A stretch of DNA of 64,000 nt from Ephydatia muelleri (GCA_013339895.1 JABACO010000024.1:2614746-2678745), one strand, 5' to 3'. Positions 1-12,390 are shown, counted from the stretch's first letter. Notes: a model not told the origin generated them from the letters alone. Numbers and translations are program-made.

Positions 1-1065
1 CACACACAGGCACGCATCACACAAACAAGCACACATCATGCACAGGCACAAATGACACACAGGCACAAATGACACAGGCACACATCACACATAGGCACAA
101 ATCACACATCACACAGGCACACACAGAGGCACACATCACACAGGCACACATCACACAGACACACATCACACAGGCACATGTCACACTCAGACACTCATCA
201 CACATAGACACTCATCACTAAGGCTACATATCACACACATGCACACATCACACACATGCATACATCACACACATGCACACATCATATCACACACACGTTA
301 CACATATTGGCACACATTACAGACAGGCACACATCACACAGAGGTATGCACACAGACACACATAGCACACAGCCACACATCACACACAGACACACATCAC
401 ATATAGGCACACATCACTAAGGCTACAGGCACACATGACACATAGGCACATATCACACACAGGCACACATCACACACAGGTTACACATATTGACACACAT
501 CACACACAGGCACACATCACACATAGGCACACATCACACAGAGGCACACATCACACAGAGGCATGTGTATATCACACACAGGCACACATCACACGCAGGC
601 ATACATCACACACAGCCACATCACACACAGGCACACATCGCACATAGGCACACATCACACAGGCGCACATCACACATAGGCACAAATCACACATCACACA
701 GGCACACACAGAGGCACACATCACACAGGCACATGTCACACAGACACACATCACACAGGCACATGTCACACTCAGACACACATCACACATCACACATAGA
801 CACTCATCACTAAGGCTACATATCACACACATGCACACATCACACACATGCATACATCACACACATGCACACATCATATCACACACACGTTACACATATT
901 GGCACACATTACAGACAGGCACACATCACACAGAGGTATGCACACAGACACACATAGCACACAGCCACACATCACACACAGACACACATCACATATAGGC
1001 ACACATCACTAAGGCTACAGGCACACATGACACATAGGCACATATCACACACAGGCACACATCAC
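1..1065. repeat. CA-rich minisatellite, left block
   Basis: Degenerate tandem array built from units such as CACACATCACACAGGCA with variants. Higher-order copies are visible: the stretch around 230-440 recurs almost unchanged around 810-1030, so the array has grown by duplicating blocks of several hundred bases. Reading frames here translate into His/Thr or Cys/Val strings and are not genes. Confidence 0.95.
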
Positions 1066-2232
1066 TAGGGTGTGTAACCTCCCCAGCATAATGAAAATCG
1101 ATTTTTCCCGAATACTTTTAAAACACTAATCGATTTTTCAGGTTTTTGTGGACTTAAAAATCGATTTTTCCGAATAGTTTAAAAAACAAAATCGATTTTT
1201 CCGAATAGGTTTTGCCAAATTTCCTGCCGAATACCTAGGTTATTCAGGTTATGGTGCTTGTGGAATGCACACTGAAAAGATAATTTATGTCTGCACAAAA
1301 ATCCACCTGGTCTCGCACCCAAACTAGAGCTATTTGTGTCAGTTGAAAACACAGACACAAAGGTCTACAGTAGCATGTGTTTGCCAAATAATTGTATGAC
1401 TTTACCATGCACTTGTACATATCAATAGTAATGTAAACCTAACCATCCAACACTAACCACTGAGGCCAGACATCACCATCATAAACTCACCCTACATCAC
1501 CTACAATCACGTACTCCACTTACAATCATCCCACAACACTCCATTCCCGTTCTCGCTAAATGCATATGAAACTTCTCATTAGTACGATTGCGTAATGCTC
1601 TCTAATTCCTACACATACTCAAACAGAGCGCGCTACTTACTTGAAGTGGGTGAGAAGTCTGTCATTCTATTTCACTCGCTAGAGCAATAATCAGATATGC
1701 TCACTTCGTACCACTGTACAATAAAACAATGCAATACTAGTACCGGTACATAAATTTATTGCTACTACATATAAACACAACTCGTGGCATATACTAATGA
1801 ACTTTTACTTACTTGAAGACGACGATAAAAGCATTACGCTGTATACTTTGTATCCCCAATTGATGCACATTAAATATTTTGTATTATATTACTATCTATT
1901 TACTCAATACCTATCAAATTATTAATCGCTTCCCACATTGCATGTAAGTAAAAACAACAATGACGTATGTTATATATATAACTCTAATTATGAAATACTC
2001 ATCATATCCGGATATCGGTATATATAAAATGGTATTCGAATAATGGGCGAATTGTCGATGCTGACGACGAATACCTAAGTACCTCCGAATGGAGAAACAT
2101 AAACCGGTTATTTCGAATAGATAAAATTTACTAATCGATTGTTCCGAGTAATGCTAAATTGCTATTCGAACGGATAGGTTTTTGCGAATATCCGAAAAAC
2201 CCGAATAACCTGATAACCGGTTACACACCCTA
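1066..2232. mobile_element. hAT-like non-autonomous DNA transposon in the minisatellite
   Basis: The termini are inverted copies of TAGGGTGTGTAACC. The 8 bases CACATCAC lie immediately outside both ends (1058-1065 and 2233-2240), as expected for hAT 8-bp duplications, although the host array contains this octamer often, so the duplication alone is weak. Both ends carry repeated motifs like AATCGATTTTTCCGAATA (several at 1095-1230; diverged copies near 2120-2200), resembling subterminal transposase-binding repeats. No long reading frame is present, so it would depend on a transposase encoded elsewhere. Confidence 0.75.
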
Positions 2233-3100
2233 CACATCACACACAGGTTACACATATTGGCACACATTACACACAGGCACACATCACACATAGACACACA
2301 TCACACAGAGGCACACATCACACAGAGGCATGTGTAAATCACACACAGGCACACATCACACGCAGGCATACATCACACACAGCCACATCACACACAGGCA
2401 CACATCGCACATCGGCACACATCACACATCACGCATCACACATCTCACACACACATCACATAGGCACACATCACACACAGGCACACATCACACACACAGG
2501 CACACATCACACACAGAGGCACACATCACACACAGAGGCACACATCACACACAGCCACACATCACACACACACTAAGGTTACACATCACACACAAGCACA
2601 CATCACACACAAGTTACACATTGGCACACATCACACACAAGGACACATCATAAACAGAGGAACACATCACACAGGCACTCATCACTAAGGCTACACATTA
2701 CAGAGAGGCAAACATCACACACGGGCACTCATCACACACAGCAATACATTACACAGAGGCAAGTGCACATTACTCAGAGGCATACATCACGCACAGAGCC
2801 TAGGCACACATAACACAGAGGGACACATCACACAGAGGCACGTGTACATCACAAATCACACACAGGAACACATCACACAGAGGCATGTGTACATCACACA
2901 CAGGCTACACTTATTGGCACACATTACACACAGGGACACATGTATCATAAACAGAGGCGCATATCACACAGAGGCACTCATGTATTACACAGAGGCACAC
3001 ATTGACACAGAGGCACACATCAACACACAGGCACACATACACAGTGGCGCACATCTCACACAGAGGCACACATCACATAGACACACAGGCAACTGGTGCC
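2233..3100. repeat. CA-rich minisatellite, right block
   Basis: Continuation of the same CACACATCACACAGGCA-type array beyond the hAT-like insertion. Units become more diverged toward 3100, where unique sequence begins. Confidence 0.95.
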
Positions 3101-4059
3101 ATTTATAGTTATGGAGTCCTTGCTGTAAAGATTCTTTACTTGATGTACGTCTGTATAATAAATAAAGGATACAATTAGCTGCTAATAGCTACCGCTCAGC
3201 ACTAGCTATATCTCGCGAATCGAGTATACGCATATGCAGCTGCGCATATGCATACATAATCGGTGCACGTGTATGATATACCTTCCGCAGGAAGCTGTTG
3301 TTTAGCTTGAAGAGAACTATCAGCTTTGGATGACGACTCTACTAGCATTTCGTGTTCAAAAAATGTAGATCTACACACGTATTCCCCGCAGTGGTGACAG
3401 TAACGTCACTTGCCGGTCATTTTTTTAATTCGGAAGGAGTTACTTGTATCACGTGACCATGCATCAATAATAGTGGAGGACGCGGTTCCGTGCGGTAGCG
3501 TTCGTCGATTACCGTTCATAAATACACGGATACCGTCACTAAACGTTTCCGTGAAATTTACGTGGAAGTCCGTCTTGATCGAAAGTGACGGGGCACCGTT
3601 GCAACCCGTCTCCGGATAGCGGTTTCGCTGTGATGACAACCGATGTCCTTTAGAACCAGCTATGTTACTAAGTTCGTAAAACGCATTAACACCTAAAAGC
3701 CATACTAGAAGTGACAAACACCTCTGACCTTTATTTTAAGCATAAATCACGTGGCCTGACGTTTGTTGTCTGTCAGCTCTGGCGCTTCGAAGCAATTGAC
3801 TTTCAAGCGGTGATCGCCGACCTCGCGTGTTCAAACGACGATAACGACGCTCAGGAACCGAGATAGAACTGACCCAAACTATCACGGTAAGGTTAATAGA
3901 ATGCTGTATCTGTTTTTGGTACAAGCTAACGGTGACGCATTTTCTGAAGTAGTTTTCAAGCCTTTAGAAAATCCGCCATTTTGGCGTCTTTTGGGGGTTG
4001 GAACTGTTGTGCAAGTGGATGTTTATTATTTTGACAGAATGTTATTAAACACTCCAAAG
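3101..4059. other. Unassigned sequence
   Basis: Two overlapping reading frames of about 100 codons or less occur at 3406-3717, but neither has a recognisable domain. No TIR, LTR or tandem repeat was seen. It may include the 3' part or flank of the decayed element that begins at 4060. Confidence 0.4.
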
Positions 4060-5545
4060 TGAGCTGCATCACATAGCTATATATTCTTTACTGTCTTAGC
4101 TGGAGGAGGGATGGCAGCTACCAGTTGTGGTTCAATGCTTAATAGATGTTCTTTAACTATGCACAGCAGATTGGAGCAAATACCAAGCCATGTCTATTAA
4201 ACTTGGCATGAATCAATTCAGCCTCCTGTTCTCCCAAAAGGCTGAAGCCAGCATGGTAGGTATTTGCTCACTGTACTGCATGATCCTCCAGGAGATGCAT
4301 TTTAATGGTGACTGTTGCTTCAGGGTATGGTAAAAGGCCAGAATAGCCTTGGAATTCACCTTCACTGGCTGGTATAAACCCTTCATGCCAGGTAAGCCTG
4401 CCAGCATTGCAACCATGCTTTTAAAAGTAAGAGCATTTGTATTTCACTCTTACCTTTCTTTTTCATTTAAGAAGTGGACAACCTTATCTACCAGATGGGG
4501 AACGTAAAGTAAAGGAGCTCCTTTGATTTCATCTCCACCTGGAAATGTAAAGGGGGCAACTTTCCTTTGTGGTTATCACCCACAATGTGGCTGGAGATGC
4601 AACACATCCTTTCCTCACCAGCCAGATGAATTCAAGCCACCTGAGTGAGTTACCTTTGCTGCATACATTTATGATATCATAACGTCTTAGAAGTCTCAAT
4701 TTATTCCAAGGTATAGCAAGACCAGCCTTTATTGCCAATACCTGAGCTGGACCAATCTCAATGGATGATGCGATGTTTGCAGTAGCTAGCCAACAAACAT
4801 TGTCGCTCTTCATCACTGAAGGTGAGAACTTCTGTTTGGATGAGGGCAGATGCTTCTCCACTGACAATACTTCGTATTCTCTGCATTTCAGAGCAGCTGG
4901 TCCTTGAGCAGGCGGCTGTGGTTTGTTGCTTGGCTTTGGTGACTTGTGAATGTCATTGGCTATGGTGAGGGTAGATATTATGTAACCTCAGTACCAGTCA
5001 AAACACTTCCTTCCTGTAGCAAGCTGTACAACACTGTTGTCGGAACTGGTAGAGATGGCTCTCTTCAGCAGCTCAGCAGCTTGCCTCTCCTCCTCAGGTG
5101 TAAGTGAAGGTACACACTCATGCCCTTCATAATCACCATTTCTAATGTCCCTGTTGCAACCAGCACAATGTCTTCTAACATCTGATAGCAGCAGAGGAGT
5201 ATTGCATTTGATGCTGGTCTGACATGTGACGGATCATCGTCTGAAGCAACAGGGACAACTCACAGTGCCAGATGCTGCTATGTACTCTGTGAGGCACTTG
5301 GTGCATACCAGTGAACTGCACACATCAATTCTAGTGACTGTGAAAAAACGTTGGAACACAGGCACACTTCAACTTCTCTAAGATCAACAGGTTGTTCACG
5401 CTGGCCAAAGGTGGACTAGGCTCATGCAATAAGCTGGTGGAGAGACAATCTTCTGAAGAGGAGCTATTAGTGCATTAGGTGCCTGGCGAACGCTTTCTAC
5501 TTTTGGCTTTTTCATGTGTCCACCCACCCACATGCACGGAGTGCT
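4060..5545 (-). pseudogene. Decayed long-form protein with RAG1-N-like RING and downstream region
   Basis: Read on the minus strand, several frames give a divergent relative of the protein encoded at 8253-9399. The first part (about 5540-5060) has a linker, a RING-like C-x2-C...CPCC segment and a C-x2-C...H-x-C finger (core CAGCNRDIRNGDYEGHEC). It then continues into sequence missing from the short copies, including the motif IPWNKLRLLRR (about 4720-4686) and KIHMLED-like text. It ends with LGEQEAELIHAKFN (about 4241-4198), which matches the C-terminal module of the short copies (LGEQGAESIHAKFN). Multiple stops and frameshifts show it is dead. I infer it preserves the outline of the full-length protein from which the 2-kb elements lost the middle. 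Its TIRs were not located. Confidence 0.7.
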
Positions 5546-7797
5546 CACACCATGATATTATACTATTGTATTGTTCAAATCAAGTACATTGTTGTACCTT
5601 GCATTGATGAAATGTATGTTTGTGCCACTGAAATACACTGACTGTACACTTGTGATGCACCCCCTTCATTATGGCACATATTGTTCTCTCCATCAAATGC
5701 TTACAGAGCAAGCAGCAGGATGTGTGTTGACATCACCCCCCAGAAGTGTTATGTCAAAAGCTATTTTCAGATCAGTTGTGAATGCATTGCATTCATACCT
5801 GATCTTTTGCTTTGCTTTGGATTTCCACAGCCTCTGTCCACACACTCTACAACACTGGGTACTTGCTCTATATGGTAACTATCATGTACCAGGTATACAT
5901 ACATGTACGAATGAAACCACAACTTGTATCGATTATTCATGAAATACGCTCCGCTGGTTCGTGGTGAAAGAAAACGCGTCACCACTTCAGGTTCGTATAT
6001 ACGTATTGCCACATGCCTCCCGATCACTACCGTAGTATGCTTACTATCCAATTTTGTTCCTGAAGTTAACGTCGTCTTACTTTGTAATGGCCCCTTCAAA
6101 ATACGTGCCGCGTGACCTTACAAAAACGGCCTGCGCGTTTTGTTTATGTGTCATGTAGACTATGCGTATAGAGTGGGCATGCTAGAAACTTATATACAGT
6201 GCGGGAATTTGATTTCATACTTTGATTTGCAGTTTCTGGTGAGTCATGGTAAGCTTTGAAACATTGGGTGGCTATAATGAGGCGTCACTTCAGAATTATA
6301 GAGTGATACCGTAAATTGTCTAATTGTACACCCAGTTTCCAGCCGCATACAACCGTGGGGCGGATCTGGGGGGGGGGGGGGGGGGAGGGGGGGCGGGCGC
6401 ACCGGGGGCACGTGCCTCCCCTTCCGTTCATCATATTCATGTTACGTAATCGTCCGTGTAACTTGCTGATATAAATGGATGTAGCGTATGAAAGAAGTAT
6501 TAGGGCTTCGCCACCGCTTATAGCTTGTGCACACCAATGAGTCTTCATTCAAAAGTGACCACAAAGGCTCTTCGCCTCACTGTATGACAAAAATGCATAA
6601 ACTAGCTACATACTAGTATTAGTAGTACATGTACTTTCATGCTTTAGTGATAAGTGCTAATTTTTCATTATGAATGTGTGTCAGTATTGCTATATTGCTC
6701 AAAGCTTCCGTGCTTCGCGCTTGAGGGGGGCACATCCCCCTCCCGCACCCACCCCCTTCCTGTGCCCCCCCTTCCTATATTCCTGGATCCCTGTGAAGGT
6801 CAGAGGTGTTTCGTAACCACAGTATGCTTTGTGTATAGCACATTCCAAAGGGCATTGGTTGTCCGATTCGTTGCTATGGGACAGCAAATCCATCTCAGGG
6901 GCGAAGGGCCTAATTTCCACGCGTTCAATGAGAGTAGACAGCCGTGTACAAAGGTAGGTACTTCAATATTTAACGTACGTGTACCGAAAAAGTGGTAACC
7001 GAAATAACGAGTAAAAATTGTGATTGAAATTGTACGGGACATAGAAAAGAAGGCTAGTTTGTATTGGTTTGGTATACGCTCTGTGTAAAACCAAATCACT
7101 TACAAAGTCTCCTAGTATAACAAGTACTGTTTTTTTTACTAGTTTTTGTAACTTTTAAAACAGCAGAAAATAGTTTTATGTATCGAATGATCGAGCACAT
7201 TATAACTCTAATTAGAGTGTACCTTAATCTTCGAGCGGCGCAACTTTTTAGTTAAGATTCCTTTCATGGCTAATGCAACACTACTAGGGATTGCAATTCT
7301 GTAATTTACAACCGATTCCCAAGGTGCTTTTTAAACAAGGTTTTCAATTCAATCCTAGTCCCCAGGCCATTTATACTGACTTACTTTTACGGTCACAAAG
7401 TAAATGCCGAAATATACGTAGACGTTGTAAACAAATGTGTCATTTTTTATATTAGGATGAAGACTGCTAATGATTTTAACAAGCATCTTGAAAAATTTAG
7501 AAGTGGTATGAGTGCTGGCAATATTCTACAGGCTGCATGCAGTACTAATAAAAGGATTGGTGATGTACCTATATACAAATAACACAAATAAAAGCATTTC
7601 AGACACTGCCATAAAAGTGACTTCTCTGCAAGCTGGAGCATTTGTCAACATGGATGCCATACAGAGGTCGATACAACGTTTCACAGATACAATAAAAACA
7701 ATGAAGAAGCATACATGTAGATCGGAATTGGAATGTCATAACTAATCTGTTAGATAAGCAATTTATCCTTCCAATTCAAACCCTTTCAGCACCTCAT
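5546..7797. other. Unassigned sequence with a poly-G tract
   Basis: No convincing gene. A poly-G run lies at about 6369-6397 and a C-rich tract at about 6725-6775; such runs often mark ends of small transposons in this window. A short frame near 7512-7745 sits just left of the transposon at 7802 and could be a fragment of an interrupted gene, but it matches nothing I recognise. Confidence 0.4.
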
Positions 7798-7801
7798 ACT
7801 T

Positions 7802-9880
7802 CACGGCTGTTTGCGGCTGGACACTAGGGATGTAATTAGAACGATACCGTAAATGGATGTATAAACTAAAGCCGATCCTCATTATAAACATGCATCGCGC
7901 GAATCAAACAAACAACGTTATCCTGCCCATTTGAAGTCGAATGAGTGCAGAGAACCCTTCCACTATCTGTCTAGTCCTTATTATGCCATTTGCGCAATCC
8001 ATACATAGCAATTCCTAAAAGCGCGCATCCTCTTTTTGCACTAATCATCACGCGTGACGTAGAAGGGGGTGCACTTCAGGTTTGTTCTACGGACGCCCTG
8101 CAAATTTTCAAAGAGGTTAGTATATAGCAACATGGAGAGAAATGAAATCACTATCTGAAAACATCAGTCTGCAATTGCCACTAGTTTTTTTCGCGCTACA
8201 CTACGGCAGTGAGTCTTGTGAATAATCTGTGCTTCGGTTGCATATAGGCTTGATGGATGACCACAGAGAGAAAGTTCAGCAGCACTGTAGGGTATGTGGG
8301 AGATTTCTAAAAGACAGAGGAGAGAAAAATAGACCATCATATGAGTGCAAAGTGTTTGCAAAGCATCTGCACAGTGTCTTTGGGTTTGACATTACCCATG
8401 ATGTCCCAGACATTCACCCTCTGTTCTTTTGTTACCGGTGCAAGCTAGTCATCGACAAGTCTCTACATGCTGAACACCATCTTTCTCCATACAAATCGTC
8501 AACGACAGTCTATGTATGGCAAGCCCATAATGAAGAATGTTGCAAGGTATTAATACATGTACACATGTATATGACCATGCAGCTAGCTTAAATCTCATAT
8601 ACACATATACATGCACATCCACCATCCAGATGTGCCATCCCAAAACAGGACCACTGAGAAAAACTAGACATCCCGGAGGTCGTTCCAAGGCCAATTCAAT
8701 TATTGGCTACATTAAGGGAATTGCACCACCAAACTGCTTACCGGATGCCCCACTAGCAAGCCAATTGAATACAGTAATGGAACAGTTTCTTTGTTCAGTC
8801 TGCCTGGATGTCTTGTGCCAACCACTAGAGCTCCCATGTAGAGCACTAGTGTGCACCATGTGCACTGTGCAGCTGTTCAGGGCATTTAACTGCAATGATG
8901 TTAAATGTCCCTGCTGTTATTCTGAAACACCTGTAATCCCATCAGAATTAAAGCCAGCCCCGCCCTTAGTCCAGGCATTGCTAAGTAATGTAATGGTCCA
9001 TTGCATTACTTGCACAAGGGACATGCGGGCTTGTGAGTACAATACACATGAGTGTAGTGTTTCACCTACACGAACTGAAGTGCAGATGGCCTCTCAGGTG
9101 TTGACACGGCTGGCTGACACTAGTCCTGACAAGATATTATTATGCCTACAAAAGGAACAGTAAGTTCAATTACTTGTGCTCAACAACTTGTACTATAATA
9201 CATGAAACTTCTTGGGAGAACAAGGGCCGAATCTATACATGCTAAGTTCAATACTTTACAACGGACATACCAGGCCATACCCGACAAGACACAAAGATTG
9301 ATGTCTATAGTTAAAGAACACCTATTAATATCAATTGCACCACACAACGTTGCAGCCATCCCCCAGCCATGCAAAAGACAAAAACACGGTCCACCCTAAA
9401 ACTATTCTATACGTGCTATAACGTGCATCTCACATGAATGTTACTCTACCGCGTGAGTAATCGACAACTTTATTCCATTCTAGCAGCGTCAAAAAAACTA
9501 GTGGCAACAGAGACACAATGGAAATAGTAAGAACAACTTGTCGCCTTCAGTTTTCCGCTTTTTTTTCGGTCTCAAAATTTGCTCTTGGGGGAGAAAGAAC
9601 CCGCCGTAGTGAAGACGTCCTTCGATATGTGCCCGCTTTCGAACGCTATAGCTAAAAGTATCGAAAAGCCTAAATCATGTGACTTAGGCTTTAAATAGAA
9701 AAGTAGTGCTACTATTGTTTTGTGTCTTTAAAATGGCGATTGTACTTGTTTTGTTCGTGCTGCTCGAGTGCAAATTGGGGTCTAGGTTGTCAAGGTGTTG
9801 CTAGGGCATTACATAATTATTTCAATATTTTTGGGGAGGAGGCCTAATGTCCAAGATTTCAATGTAAGCAAACAGCCGTG
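7802..9880 (+). mobile_element. RAG1-N-like DNA transposon, copy 1
   Basis: Starts CACGGCTGTTTGC and ends with its exact reverse complement GCAAACAGCCGTG (13-bp TIRs). ACTT is present directly outside both ends (7798-7801 and 9881-9884), a 4-bp target duplication. A second conserved block, GGACACTAGG at the left (7819-7828) and its near-match GGACATTAGG read inward from the right end, lies 4 and 15 bases from the respective TIRs. A nearly identical element is at 31511-33564 with a different 4-bp duplication, so these are two separate insertions, not a segmental duplication. It carries a gene with RAG1-N-terminal-like zinc-binding domains but no visible DDE transposase core, so it is presumably mobilised in trans. 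Confidence 0.9.
8253..9399 (+). CDS. RAG1-N-terminal-like zinc/RING protein (transposon-borne)
   Basis: Model: exon 1 8253-8546, intron 8547-8629 (GT-AG, phase 0), exon 2 8630-9159, intron 9160-9218, exon 3 9219-9399, about 334 residues. The N-terminal part has CRVCGRF, then IHPLFFCYRC and VYVWQAHNEECC continuing across the splice into MCHP; order and spacing match the zinc-binding N-terminal region of vertebrate RAG1. Exon 2 has a basic linker, a RING-like domain (LCSVCLDVL...ELPCRALVCTMC...CPCC) and a further C-x2-C...H-x-C finger, as in the RAG1 dimerisation region. There is no catalytic core. The last exon (AESIHAKFN to KRQKHGPP) matches the C-terminus of the longer decayed protein at 4060-5545. 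One G is missing near 9225 relative to copy 2; the second intron may be a deletion scar that happens to splice in frame. The start is the first ATG after a possible acceptor at 8247; an upstream exon is possible. Confidence 0.7.
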
Positions 9881-9884
9881 ACTT

Positions 9885-11440
9885 CTACCTCGTTGTTTCC
9901 AGTAGTTGAAAAACCAAGTAGTTCTTATTGTTCCATCTCACGGAACTGAGCTAAGAATCCATGCATGTTTACACAAACAATTGAAACTAAAGGAGATTTT
10001 GATTTCAAAGCAGCTTCTCAAGCGAAAGTTACAAACTATAAGAAACAGAAAGGTCAAACATGCTAAAAGGTACTGCTACGTACTGGAAACATGTTGAAAA
10101 TCAGGATGACGGAGATGACGTTACAATGACCATTTATGAGTTCTTAGTTGACTATGTTACTGATGACCTGTACATACCTGAAATCGTTATTTAGTCTTAT
10201 ATATATGTGTCCCTACATGTAGTTACGTTCTGGCATGATAACGTTCAATGGTTCAATGGCTGCAGTAAAGAGAACATAAACCGTCACAATTTTTTCTACG
10301 ATCGTGCATACTGTACCGTTCACTCAAAATGCAATGTTTGGAACGCTGTAACTTTTGAGATAGTAATCCAAATATGATGCATAAGGTGTCGTTCTGCAGC
10401 ATTTTTGTTGCTCTTGTAGAGGGTAATAAAATCGCAGCACAAAACACGATTTGAAAAAAATCTTGAAGTACCTAACAAAGGGATATTAATATCAGGGCTT
10501 GTATTGGTGTGCATTATTTTTAGCTATACCAGTGGTGGACTTGATATCAGCCCACAGACATCACAATAGCTATCCCATTTGACTGCTCTTTGTGATATGT
10601 AACCTGTCTGGCTTCCTAATCATGAAAAGTTGTCTACATTTTCAATTTCCACAATGGCCGGACCGGTTCATTTATCGATGCTACGGCCCTGTATTAGCTA
10701 GAAGCAGTTAGATCCTTAGGTTTACTGATAAGCAAGTCCCGGGGAGGGTGCTGGAAGGGGGCACCCCACCCGCCCAGCAAGGGGGGTATGAGGGAGCGCT
10801 GGAAGCTCCCCCATCGAGGTCTGGGGCGGAGCCACAGGAGCCAGCGCTTTTTGATACGTAAAAACTACAAAAGCTGCGTGCGTCACGTATAAACACCTTT
10901 GCCATTCATTTACTAATGTCTCGTCATTAAATTTACTAATGTCTCGTCATTAAATTACATTTGGAGTTAAAAGTGTGTAGGTACATGTACATGTATCATT
11001 CATGAATATAGTATGGGTCATAGTACGTAACTGAACTGTGGTAACAGCTTTAACGCAAATACATCGATCATGGCAGCTGCAACCAGCTCCACTGTGAAAA
11101 CCATTTTGGTTTGAAAGCCCTTTTTACTACGTTCTTCTTTCCGAACTCACGCATCGGAAATGGAAATCGCAGCGGTTGATTAGCTGTTTCGATTGCAGGT
11201 GGTTGCACATTCATCCTTGTCACTCACTCGAGTTACAAATCGATATCAAAAACAATAATCGTTAATGTTCTGGCTAAAACCGGTCCGACCATGGCAGGAC
11301 CGGCCGGACTGGATATCGATGCTACGGCCCTGTAATATAAGCTAGCAGAGAGTGAAGGAGTGGGTGTCTACTAGAGAGTGAAGGCACCTCCCCCGCACCT
11401 TTTATTCCTAGCTTTACCACTTTACCACTATACTGTGGTG
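9885..11440. other. Unassigned sequence with dispersed repeat fragments
   Basis: No supported gene. The stretch 10495-10620 recurs, diverged, at 60905-61025 near the other SPOP-like fragment. The phrase ATCGATGCTACGGCCCTGTA occurs at both 10675-10695 and 11316-11336, suggesting a repeat duplicated here. A direct repeat of about 25 bases (TTTACTAATGTCTCGTCATT) is at 10910-10955. Confidence 0.5.
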
Positions 11441-11442
11441 AC

Positions 11443-11661
<219 letters not shown>

Positions 11662-11711
11662 GAGCGTTTTGCCGCAGTATAGTGTTAGAGAAAAGCTCTT
11701 TAACTGTAGCT

Positions 11712-11800
11712 TGTAACTGGCAAACATGTTGACCAGCAATGGGTGCCCCTCCCTCTACAGTTATGCACCAGAAGTGATGGGCACCCAGGGATGCATTCAC
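11712..11800 (+). pseudogene. SPOP-like BTB/BACK protein fragment
   Basis: Reads ANMLTSNGCPSLYSYAPEVM then a short continuation before the frame is lost. The same peptide at 61297-61470 continues into a segment that matches the SPOP C-terminal pattern (SGWKSMVVSHPHLVAEAY-like). Here the piece is cut off by TG-rich sequence, and the remaining C-terminal part is found inverted at 12250-12390, so a local inversion or two separate insertions broke it. Confidence 0.55.
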
Positions 11801-11858
11801 TGCAGGTGTTCCCGCTGCTGCTCTCGTCACGCCCGCTGATGTCATTACAGGTGTGTGT

Positions 11859-11899
<41 letters not shown>

Positions 11900-12114
11900 G
11901 GAGGGGGGGCATGTGAGTGGGAGTGTGTGTGTGTCTGTGCATATATGCATGTGTGTGTGTGTAATTGATCCGCTACCGGCGCCGCGTGGCGCCACTGGTC
12001 ATTAATTAACGAATCATCGTTTAATTAACGATGAGCCCCCCCCGTTGTTAATATTGTATAATATATTAATACAAAATACATACACACATGCAACATAAGG
12101 AAATGAATCAACAC

Positions 12115-12156
<42 letters not shown>

Positions 12157-12249
12157 ACATACAAAGACACAAACACACACACACACATACACACACAAAC
12201 ATATACACAGGGCCATGTGGAGGGAAGATTGAAGAGGACACGCCCACAC

Positions 12250-12390
12250 TCAGGATGACTGCAGTGTGCTATTGCTGTTCCCTCCACTGGACAGTCTTCG
12301 TCTCTTCCTTAGCAGTGTGGTCTCCGCCAAAGCCAGTGCCTTGAAGGCCGGCCACCAGGTGGGCGTGGCGGGACACAAGTGTGCACCATC
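12250..12390 (-). pseudogene. SPOP-like C-terminal fragment, inverted
   Basis: On the minus strand the sequence gives TLVSRHAHLVA, a frame slip, then FKALALAETTLLRKRRRLS and a stop. This parallels the SPOP C-terminus, where a VSHPHLVAEAY-type helix is followed by a short basic tail (RKR). It is homologous, in opposite orientation, to 61360-61510. The frame slip and lack of upstream domains mean it is not a working gene. Confidence 0.55.

Noticed and set aside
17-853. His/Thr-rich frames that resemble histidine-rich proteins
   Set aside because: They follow the minisatellite unit and occur in several frames; no start context, splice structure or unique sequence.
1-3100. CRISPR array
   Set aside because: Unit length and spacers are irregular, units are degenerate simple sequence and the genome is eukaryotic.
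7802-7850. True V(D)J signal (CACAGTG heptamer with ACAAAAACC nonamer) at the RAG1-N-like transposon ends
   Set aside because: The ends start CACGGCTG and no nonamer-like A-rich block was found at 12 or 23 bases; only the two-block layout with an 11-bp spacing difference is similar.
7802-9880. RAG1 catalytic core or RAG2 gene in the RAG1-N-like elements
   Set aside because: No frame outside the zinc/RING gene is long enough or has DDE-type motifs, and no Kelch-like repeats are present.
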